A stretch of DNA of 64,000 nucleotides from Bacteroidales bacterium (GTDB lineage Bacteria > Bacteroidota > Bacteroidia > Bacteroidales > Marinilabiliaceae): the NCBI GenBank assembly GCA_015061285.1, contig SUWW01000003.1:1-64000 (forward strand). The letters are read 5' to 3'. The position numbers were made by a program, and so were the translations under genes. Position 1 is the stretch's first letter; each line of letters starts with the position of its first letter. Under the pieces are notes generated by a model. That model worked only from the letters and a program-made list of their open reading frames with translations. It was not told the origin of the DNA and searched no databases. Shown here piece after piece: positions 7,217 to 14,152 of the stretch.

Positions 7217-8272
7217 ATGAACCAAGAGAATAAAGACATACTGCTACGATTGCTTGCGCAGCATAAAGAGTTGGGAATATCCAACCAGTTGGACTATGAT
7301 AAGTTCTACTTGTACTCCATCATCACTCACTCTACAGCCATTGAGGGCAGTACGGTGACGGAGGTGGAGGCGCAATTGCTATTTGACGAAGGTATCACAT
7401 CGAGCAAGCGCACCATAGTAGAGCAGAATATGAATCTCGACCTAAAGGCGGCCTATGACTATGGTCGTGCTTGGATAAAGCGACACGAAGAGATAACGGT
7501 CGATTGGCTTATCACGCTTGCTGGCAAAGTGATGGCAAGGACGGGTTCGGAATATAAATCGTTGGGCGGAACGTTCGATGCTTCGAAAGGCGAGCTACGA
7601 AAGTTGAACGTAACAGCAGGCGCTGGCGGCAAGTCGTACATGAGCTATATCAAGGTGCCGCAAAAGCTTGAAGCGTTCTGCAAGGAACTTAATGCACGTC
7701 GAATGTCCATTGACACGACAGACATAGCTGCTATTTACGAACTGAGTTTCTGGGCACACTTTGAACTTGTCACCATACATCCTTGGGCAGACGGCAATGG
7801 CAGAACTTGCCGACTGCTGATGAACTTGTTGCAAATGGAATATGATGTATTGCTAACAAAGGTGCAAAAAGAAGACAAGGCAGAATACATACAAGCGCTC
7901 ATAGACACCAGAGAGAAGGAAGATATTGCAATCTTTGTGGACTGCATGACCAAGTTGCATTGCAATCATCTGAAACAAGATATCGACCAATTTGTCAAGA
8001 CTGTAGCATCGGGAGTGGTCGATAATTACTACTATGAGAAGGAAATGGTCGATAAATGGTCGATAAAGCCATCTTTAGCAAAAAAACTATCCAATATTTT
8101 GGCGTATATGGTCGATAAAGACGAGATACGAACAGAGATGATAGTCGCCGAGTTTGGACTTACCGAAACGACAGCCAAGCGTTATCTGCGTCAGCTCACA
8201 GAATATGGTTACCTGGAATCAAAGGGCGGAAATCGCAATAGAACATACGTTAAGCATCATGTTAGAAACTGA
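7217..8272 (+). CDS. Fic-domain protein, class II (self-inhibited)
   Basis: A 351-aa protein. The Fic core motif HPWADGNGR (188-196) is complete for catalysis (His188, Asp192, Gly-Asn-Gly, Arg196), with Trp where Phe is usual. Such enzymes transfer AMP or another nucleotide from NTPs to Ser/Thr/Tyr of target proteins. An inhibitory helix with the [S/T]xxxE[G/N] pattern, STAIEG (Ser39 to Gly44, Glu43), lies N-terminal to the core, which defines class II. The C-terminal 70 residues look like a winged helix (IRTEMIVAEFGLTETTAKRY). Target unknown. It stands alone behind a 160-nt gap. After its stop the same frame stays open to 8506. Confidence 0.92.
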   Translation: MNQENKDILLRLLAQHKELGISNQLDYDKFYLYSIITHSTAIEGSTVTEVEAQLLFDEGITSSKRTIVEQNMNLDLKAAYDYGRAWIKRHEEITVDWLITLAGKVMARTGSEYKSLGGTFDASKGELRKLNVTAGAGGKSYMSYIKVPQKLEAFCKELNARRMSIDTTDIAAIYELSFWAHFELVTIHPWADGNGRTCRLLMNLLQMEYDVLLTKVQKEDKAEYIQALIDTREKEDIAIFVDCMTKLHCNHLKQDIDQFVKTVASGVVDNYYYEKEMVDKWSIKPSLAKKLSNILAYMVDKDEIRTEMIVAEFGLTETTAKRYLRQLTEYGYLESKGGNRNRTYVKHHVRN

Positions 8273-8506
8273 AATCCACAATTACCTAAAGGCTCAGTTC
8301 TGCTTTGGAAAGACGATCTTCCAAATTCAGTTGCCGTAGTGTCAGAAATAAAGGTGGCATACCAAGGCGAAGATGTTTCAATAAGTACTCTTTCGACAAC
8401 GATGAAATGGTACAAGACAAAACACATTACACCTGGTTCATATTGGACGTTCAACGACAAGTTGCTCAGCGATATTTATGATGAGACGTATCCATTTGAC
8501 GAGTAG
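8273..8506 (+). pseudogene. Open remnant in frame after the Fic stop
   Basis: Directly after the Fic TGA the same frame encodes 77 residues without a start codon near its beginning: KGSVLLWKDDLPNSVAVV, then TMKWYKTKHITPGSYW, then DKLLSDIYDETYPFDE, stop at 8504-8506. It is rich in aromatic residues and looks like real protein. It is either a lost C-terminal extension of the Fic protein or the tail of another gene that lost its start. I do not recognise the family. A terminator follows at 8533. Confidence 0.45.
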
Positions 8507-8532
8507 CTGGAACAGCAAGAGTATAATGTATT

Positions 8533-8565
8533 GAGGTCAAGATGTAATAATATTGACCTTTTTTA
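8533..8565 (+). terminator. Rho-independent terminator after the Fic unit
   Basis: Stem aggtcaa / ttgacct around a 12-nt AT-rich loop, followed by six T. It separates the Fic unit from the next promoter. Confidence 0.8.
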
Positions 8566-8580
8566 TTGAAATAATTATTA

Positions 8581-8601
8581 CTGTGCAGATAGGCTGCACA
8601 G
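8581..8601. promoter_or_regulatory. Candidate WYL operator, copy 2
   Basis: Arms CTGTGCA and TGCACAG around the 7-nt spacer gataggc (perfect 7-7-7 palindrome). It shares TGTGCA-N7-TGCACA with 2051-2069. The CTTTG of the following -7 box begins 13 nt after the last A of TGCACA at both sites, so the geometry is identical although the surrounding sequence differs. Confidence 0.6.
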
Positions 8602-8609
8602 GTCGATTT

Positions 8610-8617
8610 TTACTTTG
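8610..8617 (+). promoter_or_regulatory. -7 box TTACTTTG (one mismatch)
   Basis: It is followed by CAAC, much like TAACTTTGCAAG at 2079. No TTG lies at the -33 position; the palindrome 8581-8601 occupies that place. Confidence 0.45.
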
Positions 8618-8640
8618 CAACAGAATCTAACAAGAGAAAT

Positions 8641-8773
8641 ATGAGCAATACAAATATTATAGGTAGTGTAAAGCGAGATCTTTGGTTTACATCTCACGTT
8701 TGAAGATGAGTTTGATATATACAAACTTCAACCAAAGACGTTTATATACAACAGGGACTATTGGATAGATTAA
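8641..8773 (+). pseudogene. Collapsed small-gene remnant (paralogue tail of the 92-aa gene)
   Basis: An ATG at 8641 opens only 20 codons (MSNTNIIGSVKRDLWFTSHV) and stops at 8701-8703. In another frame, 8699-8773 encodes FEDEFDIYKLQPKTFIYNRD and YWID, nearly identical to the last 24 residues of the 92-aa protein at 9409-9687. A deletion seems to have joined a different 5' end to this tail. The promoter with the copy-2 operator lies just upstream, so this was once the first gene of a regulated unit. Confidence 0.55.
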
Positions 8774-8889
8774 TATGCTAAAATCAAATAACAACTAACG
8801 TTATGTCAAACTAAACACAAAGAAGAATGGAAGAGAAGAAAGACCAAATTGAGGAAATCGAAATTGATGGCCGCGAAATGCTAAGACAA
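8699..8889 (+). repeat. Tandem duplication, copy A
   Basis: It covers the tail of the small gene, the spacer and the first ~20 codons of the retropepsin-like gene. The spacer gttatgtcaaactaaacaca is found again at 9709-9728. Copy B starts at 9613, about 910 bp downstream. Confidence 0.75.
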
Positions 8890-9361
8890 TACGATGGTCT
8901 ATCATTGAAATTCGATGCAAAGCATCTTATAGCATTCGATACCAAATCTATGGAAGACAATCGTTTTATTGTGGATTTGATTGGTGTGAAAGATGAACAA
9001 GGCAGGCAGCTATGCTTTATGGTAGATACTGGCTCAGTAGTAGACTTTATATTTACTCCTGCCATAAAATATCTAGAAACAAAGCTTCTTGAATCTTATA
9101 CAGACTTGACTGTACAGACTTTTGATGGTACAGACGACAATGAGCCTAAAGGCTTATATGAGGTTGAGTTTATGCTTAACAATAGCATTACGTACAAACG
9201 AAAAGCAGTTAGCATAAATAAACAAATAGCCTATAGGCGAAAATAGAGCTTACATTGGCTTGTTGAGTTTTGATTTTCTTGTTGCTAATGAGCTTGTGAT
9301 ATTCCCACAATGGGGATTTATGACACAGCTATTACAAGACGAAGAAGAACCCGAAAAGTAA
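8827..9361 (+). pseudogene. Frameshifted retropepsin-like aspartic protease gene
   Basis: The first frame (8827-9246, 139 aa) has the aspartic-protease active-site motif FMVDTGS (Asp67-Thr-Gly-Ser), followed by an FDG turn (TVQTFDG). It then ends in a short nonsense tail (AYRRK). A neighbouring frame carries on with IGENRAYIGLLSFDFLVANE, then LVIFPQWGFM, to a stop at 9359-9361. This matches the closing G-[IL]-L-x-x-D-[FY]-L strand and helix of retropepsin-like domains. One indel around 9225-9240 would restore a ~178-aa protein. No signal peptide is present, so it would be cytoplasmic. A second, shorter copy of its start is at 9735. Confidence 0.65.
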
Positions 9362-9408
9362 TCCTCAAATTGAGTTTGAATTAGCATACGAATTATCATA
9401 TACAGAAC

Positions 9409-9687
9409 GTGGCACAGACAGTTATGGTTCAACAGGGAAATGACAAATCACGCTACAGAGTTTATATCAATCGCAAGCCAAGCAAAGCTTTCGATTCTGA
9501 ACTAGAAGCGGAACTATACTTCTTTCATGTCCTATGGGGAAATTGCGAAAGAGTAGTTTTACGCAACGAGACGAAATCAAAAATTGTCTGGTGCTTTGAG
9601 AAGGTAGCGAAGTTCGATGACGAGTTTGATATATATAAGCCAAAACCAAAGACATTTATATATAGCAATGACTACTGGATAGATTAA
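9409..9687 (+). CDS. Small hypothetical protein (92 aa)
   Basis: It starts with GTG at 9409, or with ATG at 9424 (MVQQGNDKSRYRVYINRKP), which I find equally likely. It is a basic, aromatic-rich cytoplasmic protein ending DEFDIYKPKPKTFIYSNDYW and ID. It is not a family I recognise. Its last 24 residues are repeated as a remnant at 8699-8773, so the gene was duplicated together with the protease gene. It could encode a small partner of the protease-like protein. That is a guess from adjacency only. Confidence 0.5.
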   Translation: MAQTVMVQQGNDKSRYRVYINRKPSKAFDSELEAELYFFHVLWGNCERVVLRNETKSKIVWCFEKVAKFDDEFDIYKPKPKTFIYSNDYWID

Positions 9688-9797
9688 TATGTCAAAATCA
9701 AACCAACGTTATGTCAAACTAAACACAAAGAAGAATGGAAGAAAAGAAAAACCAAACCGAAGAAGTAGAAATTGATGGTTACGAAATGCTGAGAAAA
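9613..9797 (+). repeat. Tandem duplication, copy B
   Basis: The second copy of 8699-8889, diverged by substitutions and small indels (for example a 6-nt difference in the spacer). Copy order shows a [92-aa gene + protease gene] unit repeated head to tail, with both outer ends decayed. Confidence 0.75.
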
Positions 9798-9922
9798 GCA
9801 TAGAATGGCACAGATACGTACGCAATGACAAAGAATATAAAGGCGTTATCTCCAGTCTTAACCAACTACTAACCAAAGTCAAAGAGGAATGTTTTGAAGA
9901 ACGTCAACTATCTTTGTTCTAA
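9735..9922 (+). pseudogene. Remnant of a second protease copy joined to an unknown gene tail
   Basis: 9735-9803 encodes MEEKKNQTEEVEIDGYEMLR and KA, a close copy of the start of the protease-like gene at 8827, then stops. From 9803 a different frame encodes EWHRYVRNDKEYKGVISSLN and ends QLSLF with a stop at 9920-9922. This is the tail of a gene I cannot identify. The junction near 9800 marks a deletion. Confidence 0.5.
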
Positions 9923-9941
9923 ACCAAGAACAATATATTTG
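9913..9941 (+). promoter_or_regulatory. Promoter TTTG-N17-TATATTTG
   Basis: TTTG at 9913-9916 and an exact -7 box TATATTTG at 9934-9941, 26 nt before the start of the 83-aa gene. The spacing of 17 is a little short. Confidence 0.45.
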
Positions 9942-9967
9942 CGTGTACGAGATTAATGTAAAAAGTC

Positions 9968-10219
9968 ATGGAAACAGTTTTTGAACATAATATGACCAAG
10001 GATGAAATGGTAGCTGTAATGGGGTTTGACGATTGGGTTAAAGAAGACTTCACAGGGTGGTCTCAAATAGACCATTACGGGCTTATTTATAGCTTATACA
10101 AATATAGGGGCGAATATGAAATAGCCCAAAAGTATGCAAGCAAAATTCCTAATACACAACATAAAATGTTTGAAGTATGTTATCACGATTTTGCCGAGCA
10201 ACGCAAGTCAGCGAAGTAA
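9968..10219 (+). CDS. Small hypothetical protein (83 aa)
   Basis: METVFEHNMTKDEMVAVMGF begins a short acidic, helical protein with several aromatic residues (DWVKEDFTGWSQIDHYGLIY) and a KRKSAK-like basic end. No membrane segment, signal or motif that I recognise. It has a likely promoter of its own at 9913-9941. Its last 12 nt overlap the end of the phage remnant on the other strand. Small acidic proteins of this kind in islands can be antitoxins or phage-related accessory proteins. I cannot choose between these. Confidence 0.5.
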   Translation: METVFEHNMTKDEMVAVMGFDDWVKEDFTGWSQIDHYGLIYSLYKYRGEYEIAQKYASKIPNTQHKMFEVCYHDFAEQRKSAK

Positions 10220-10838
10220 ATTATAGAGCATCTTCTTAGCTTCATATTTAGATACACCACTGTTCATTATCTTATTTAGCATAACATTGAGACCATAATT
10301 TGATTCGTTAGCAATATTAATCAGTTCACCAACTTGTAAAACTCCGTTTTTTTCAAAATACTTACGCAAAGCATCACATCGCTCTTTATAGCCGAGTCCA
10401 TTGTATTTAATAGTTTCAAAATTCACAGCCTCAACACCATAATTATTCAATATTTTTACGTATCTGTCACGAGCATAAAGTTGAGTACATGTTTCGGCTA
10501 TCTTTTCGTCCAGAGAACCTTGTAAAATCTTAATCTTTCTTGTTGCTTTTGAATGTACATTTTCGTGGAATAGACACTCAATAGCATACTCTTCGTGAAA
10601 GGTCAAAACTTGTTTTTTGTAGAGTTTAGCAAAAGCAGACTGGAGTTTCTCAGCAGGGCAAAAAATAGACCCATCTTCAAGTTTTATACGAGCGGTAGAT
10701 ATGGTAAGACTATTATCGCGCCACTTCATTGTCGAGGTATTCGCGCATTTCGGCAACGCTCGGCATAATAGGCACAGCATAGCACATGCAGTTCGGGTGC
10801 CAGCCTTCAAAGACGAACGTCTTTGAATATCCACTTAC
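10208..10838 (-). pseudogene. Decayed Mu-like phage head-morphogenesis (gpF-type) gene fragment
   Basis: From 10838 downward one frame reads SKTFVFEGWHPNCMCYAVPI, then MPSVAEMREYLDNEVAR. The HPNC-x-C-x-x-x-PI signature is typical of the C-terminal part of Mu gpF / SPP1 gp7 minor head proteins. The frame stops near 10710. A second frame then carries 170 residues to 10208 (DNSLTISTARIKLEDGSIFC, LTFHEEYAIECLFHENVHSK), including a possible metal-binding HENVH. In intact phage genes the two parts should be one protein. The N-terminus is absent, so this is a leftover of a Mu-like prophage at the edge of the island. Confidence 0.55.
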
Positions 10839-10860
10839 GGCAATATGATTAGTGTATTAT

Positions 10861-11844
10861 TTATATGTTGTCATACGGATAGACAACGCCCCATTCGTGG
10901 CGCAAGCTATCCATTTGTTGCATTATGCTGATGGTTTCGGCATGAGGCATTAGTGGCGATTCGCTTAGCCCCGCTTCGATGCACCTTCGACACTCCATTA
11001 CTTGATATTCGTAGCCAGTAACCATATCTGCAGGCTTGGCAATACGTTCTACAAGTTCATAATTACGATAAACTTCAACGAGTTCTGGGCAGTTCACGTT
11101 ATCGACGCGTATGTAGCCTTCGGTGCCGTTTATTATGCCTTGTCTGTCGTTTAGGCATAGTGCGCCAGCTTGTAAATTGGCCATGCGCCCGTCGGCAAAG
11201 TTGAGCGAGATGCACTCTTGCATATCCATGCCTTCAGGACCAAGTTGCACATTGCTGACCGTCTTGACAATGTCGGTGCCGAAATACATACGCGCAAAGT
11301 TGAGTACGTATACTCCCAAATCGAGCAGCGCACCACCACAGAGGTCGGCACGCACTATGCGCTCTTTATGCTCCATCATATAGCAGAGAGTGGCAGTGAG
11401 CAGACGAGGTTCACCTATGATGCCGCTATTCATCAGCTCTCTTATTTTGAGCGAGAGAGGCATATAGCGAGTCCAGATGGCTTCGGTGATAAACACATTT
11501 TCGCTCTTAGCTGTCTCGATAAGTATTGAGGCTTGGCGTGCGTTGGCTGTGAACGCTTTCTCTACAAGCACATGTTTGTGGTGCTTGATGGCAAGCATAG
11601 CATGGTCGAAATGGTGAGAGTGCGGCGTGGCGATGTAGACAAGGTCAATATCCTTATCGTTCACCAATTCTTCGTAGCTGTCATACGCCTTGTCGATGCC
11701 GTGTTCACGCGCAAATATTGTGGCTTTTTCGAGCGAGCGCGATGCTATGGCGCTCACCTCGTAGCCGTCAAGAGAAGCCAATGAGATAGTCATTTTATGG
11801 GCTATCCAACCGGCTCCTATTATTCCTACACGAAATGGTTTCAT
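10861..11844 (-). CDS. Gfo/Idh/MocA-family NAD(P)-dependent oxidoreductase
   Basis: A 327-aa protein. The N-terminal Rossmann domain opens with VGIIGAGWIAHKM (residues 6-18). YIATPHSHHFDHAMLAI and HVLVEKAFT give the EKP-like motif as EKA. The C-terminal alpha/beta domain contains GGALLDLGVYVLNFARMYFG, the usual GGG-x-x-D-x-G/H region. Such enzymes oxidise or reduce sugars, inositols and trans-dihydrodiols. The substrate cannot be told here. It lies 2 nt after the alcohol dehydrogenase and is the last gene of the operon reading away from the promoter at 13725. It is the first core-type gene after the island. Confidence 0.9.
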   Translation of the reverse strand: MKPFRVGIIGAGWIAHKMTISLASLDGYEVSAIASRSLEKATIFAREHGIDKAYDSYEELVNDKDIDLVYIATPHSHHFDHAMLAIKHHKHVLVEKAFTANARQASILIETAKSENVFITEAIWTRYMPLSLKIRELMNSGIIGEPRLLTATLCYMMEHKERIVRADLCGGALLDLGVYVLNFARMYFGTDIVKTVSNVQLGPEGMDMQECISLNFADGRMANLQAGALCLNDRQGIINGTEGYIRVDNVNCPELVEVYRNYELVERIAKPADMVTGYEYQVMECRRCIEAGLSESPLMPHAETISIMQQMDSLRHEWGVVYPYDNI

Positions 11845-11846
11845 AG

Positions 11847-13028
11847 TTATTTTGCCATTTTGTATATCTGCTCAATATCAGCAGCGTTGAGCACCTTGAA
11901 ATGACCTTGAGTAGTGGTGTAGTTATTGGTACACTTACGAGCCATCTCTTTTATCTCTTCGTCGGTCACCTCACGACCGATGAGTTCGTGAATATTTATA
12001 GGCATACCTATGGCATGATAGAAACGCTCCATTGCTTCGATACCTTTCAGAGCAGTAGCTTCAGGATTAGTATAATCGTTTTCAACGTCCATAACATTAA
12101 CGGCAAAGCGCACGAAGCGAGAAATATCTTCTTTCATAACGAATCGAGCCCAACTTGGCCACACGGCAGCAAGTCCAGCACCATGTGTAACGTCGAACAT
12201 ACCGCTAAGCTCGTGCTCTATTTCGTGCGTAGCCCAATCTTCTTCACGGCCACAACCAGTCAGACCGTTGTGCGCAAGGCTTCCGCCCCACATTATCTGC
12301 GCGCGATTGCGATAGTCGTTAGGATTTTTCAGTACGGCAAATACACACTCCTTCATGGTGCGCAATAAGCTTTCTGTCAGATTGTCGGTGACTGTCATAT
12401 CGCCATCGTGCGAGAAGTAGCGCTCCATCATGTGCATCATAATATCGGTTACGCCAGCAGCCGTCTGATACGGCGGAAGTGTAAATGTGCGCTCTGGATT
12501 CATTATGGCGAACTTCGGTCGGCTGATGTTGTTGCTGTATCCGCGTTTTATGTCGCCATCTTCATTTGTAATTACGCTCGATTCGCTCATTTCGCTACCA
12601 GCAGCAGGAATTGTTAGCACGGTGCCAAGAGGTATAAACGTGGTGGCTTTAGCTTTGCCCGAATAGAAATCCCACACCTCGCCATGGTAGTTCACACCGT
12701 ATGCAATGGCTTTGGCTGAGTCGATAACGCTGCCACCGCCAACGGCAAGAATGAAGTCGACACCCTCGCGGCGGCAAAGGTCGATACCCTCGTGAACCTT
12801 GCTCAAACGCGGATTGGGCACCACTCCACCAAGCGTAACATAGTTAATGCCATTGGCCTTCAGCAAGTCGCATATCTTGTCGAGCAAGCCTGAGCGTTTG
12901 GCACTCTGACCTCCATAATGTACCAACACTTTTGAGCCGCCATAGCGTTTCACCAATTGGGCAACTTTCTCTTCCGATTCCTTACCAAAGACCACTTCGG
13001 TAGGAGTATAATATTTGAAATCTATCAT
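11847..13028 (-). CDS. Iron-containing alcohol dehydrogenase (YqhD/BDH type)
   Basis: A 393-aa protein. The NAD(P)-binding region is LAVGGGSVIDSAKAIAYG (about residues 94-111). Metal ligands are supplied by GVTDIMMHMMERYF (Asp and His) and by HEIEHELSGMFDVTHGAGLA (two His). This is the full group III ADH set. The family reduces aldehydes to alcohols with NADPH, for example butyraldehyde, and often serves aldehyde detoxification. It is between the nitroreductase gene (20 nt upstream) and the Gfo/Idh gene (2 nt downstream), in one operon of three likely redox enzymes. Confidence 0.93.
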   Translation of the reverse strand: MIDFKYYTPTEVVFGKESEEKVAQLVKRYGGSKVLVHYGGQSAKRSGLLDKICDLLKANGINYVTLGGVVPNPRLSKVHEGIDLCRREGVDFILAVGGGSVIDSAKAIAYGVNYHGEVWDFYSGKAKATTFIPLGTVLTIPAAGSEMSESSVITNEDGDIKRGYSNNISRPKFAIMNPERTFTLPPYQTAAGVTDIMMHMMERYFSHDGDMTVTDNLTESLLRTMKECVFAVLKNPNDYRNRAQIMWGGSLAHNGLTGCGREEDWATHEIEHELSGMFDVTHGAGLAAVWPSWARFVMKEDISRFVRFAVNVMDVENDYTNPEATALKGIEAMERFYHAIGMPINIHELIGREVTDEEIKEMARKCTNNYTTTQGHFKVLNAADIEQIYKMAK

Positions 13029-13047
13029 TTTCTACCCTGATTATAAG

Positions 13048-13680
13048 TTATTTCTTTGGGTATCCTATTGGATGATTAAGGATAGCATTTTGCGTATCAG
13101 AAAGTTTTAACTCTGTCTTGAGAGCGTCCTTATCCATAGTAGCGCGAGGCACGGTGGCCAATCCAAGAGCTTCGCACGCCAAATCGATATTCTGGCTTAC
13201 ATATCCAGCATCAATAGCGCCAGAAATTGTTGGACCGTTGGTGCTTGCGCCACGGAATTTAGCATTGTCGGATACAATAACGAGGCTTATAGGTGCTTCG
13301 GCTGCAAACTTCTGTCGGCCTGCTACTGCGTCGCGTAAATCTTTGTCAGACACTTTTTGCAACGCGTTATCCTTAGCTATGTAGAACCAAGCGCCATCTT
13401 TGCTACATACATACACCGAGATGTCTTGAGCGTTGATGGCCGTAGGTGCCGTGAGATGACCGTCGGGACGATTTATGCCAACTGCAGCCCAAAGCAACTG
13501 ACTAAGTTTCATATCGTCTATTTCCTTATCGCTATACTCGCGCACCGATTTGCGTTGTTGAAGCGATTGAAAAAGCGTCATCTTCACATCTTTGTTTGGT
13601 TCTGGCAACTTTTTTACATCTTGCGCTGACGCGCTCATGCTTGCCACTATGAGGCTAAGCAACATAATAATTGTTCTCAT
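13048..13680 (-). CDS. Exported nitroreductase-family protein
   Basis: A 210-aa protein. Residues 1-19 form a Sec signal peptide (MRTIIMLLSLIVASMSASAQ, cut after SASA). The mature part has the nitroreductase FMN-binding start QQRKSVREYSDKEID and a central PSAG-like segment LTAPTAINAQDISVYV, and ends with LNHPIGYPKK, typical for this family. FMN enzymes in the periplasm are unusual but common among Bacteroidota for this subfamily. It reduces nitro or quinone compounds; the natural substrate is unknown. It is the first gene of the operon, 45 nt after a well-formed promoter. Confidence 0.88.
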   Translation of the reverse strand: MRTIIMLLSLIVASMSASAQDVKKLPEPNKDVKMTLFQSLQQRKSVREYSDKEIDDMKLSQLLWAAVGINRPDGHLTAPTAINAQDISVYVCSKDGAWFYIAKDNALQKVSDKDLRDAVAGRQKFAAEAPISLVIVSDNAKFRGASTNGPTISGAIDAGYVSQNIDLACEALGLATVPRATMDKDALKTELKLSDTQNAILNHPIGYPKK

Positions 13681-13724
13681 ACTTGATTAGTTTATGAATG
13701 CGTAATGTGTTAATTACTAATTCT

Positions 13725-13754
13725 CAAACCTACATATTATCGCGATAAAAACAA
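13725..13754 (-). promoter_or_regulatory. Promoter TTG-N19-TAGGTTTG for the redox operon
   Basis: On the minus strand TTG (13754-13752), a 19-nt spacer and TAGGTTTG (13732-13725). This is an exact fit to the Bacteroidota consensus, 45 nt before the nitroreductase ATG. From here to 13977 I see only AT-rich DNA without gene features. Confidence 0.75.
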
Positions 13755-13977
13755 TATCGTATGTACGCGATTTTTGTAGATGAGAAGAACAACTATAATT
13801 ATCGTTTTTTGCATAAATCCATAACGGCTGAAACAATATTATAATAACGCTATGGAAGTGAAAAGAATAAATAACTGACAACCAAAATAAAGCTAAGAAC
13901 CAGACACTTTACATATAGCATAATGGACTTTTGCCATTAATTCTCTCTGTCGGAAAAAACGCCAAAATTTTTCGAGA

Positions 13978-14103
13978 GTAAGTGAGAAACGGTATGAAGT
14001 TCACATCCGCAAGGGTGTGGATTGTTCGTGTTTATCCACTTACTTGGTTTGCTTGGCGGTTTACCTTCGACGGGGGATGAATGAGAAACGAATGGTTCAT
14101 ACC
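13978..14103 (+). other. Structured intergenic segment before the RhuM gene
   Basis: Several nested inverted repeats: GTAAGTG (13978) with CACTTAC (14037-14043), an inner hairpin CACATCC-gcaa-GGGTGTG (14002-14019), and GGTATGAA (13991) with TTCATACC (14096-14103). GAGAAACG-like words occur at both ends (13984, 14083). It could be a cis-acting RNA leader, a small RNA or a miniature mobile repeat. I do not recognise a known RNA family. Confidence 0.4.
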
Positions 14104-14127
14104 CTCTTTTATTATGGTACATATTGG

Positions 14128-14135
14128 TAACTTTG
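14128..14135 (+). promoter_or_regulatory. -7 box TAACTTTG for the RhuM-family gene
   Basis: An exact TAnnTTTG match 17 nt before the chosen ATG at 14153. It lies inside the longer open frame that begins at 14081, so it argues for the shorter protein. Confidence 0.55.
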
Positions 14136-14152
14136 AGCAATTCGTAAATAGT

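Noticed and set aside
10832-10860. Possible complete 208-aa gene on the minus strand ending at 10208
   Set aside because: The first ~36 residues of that frame are an out-of-frame reading of the phage head-protein end, so the frame is not an intact gene.
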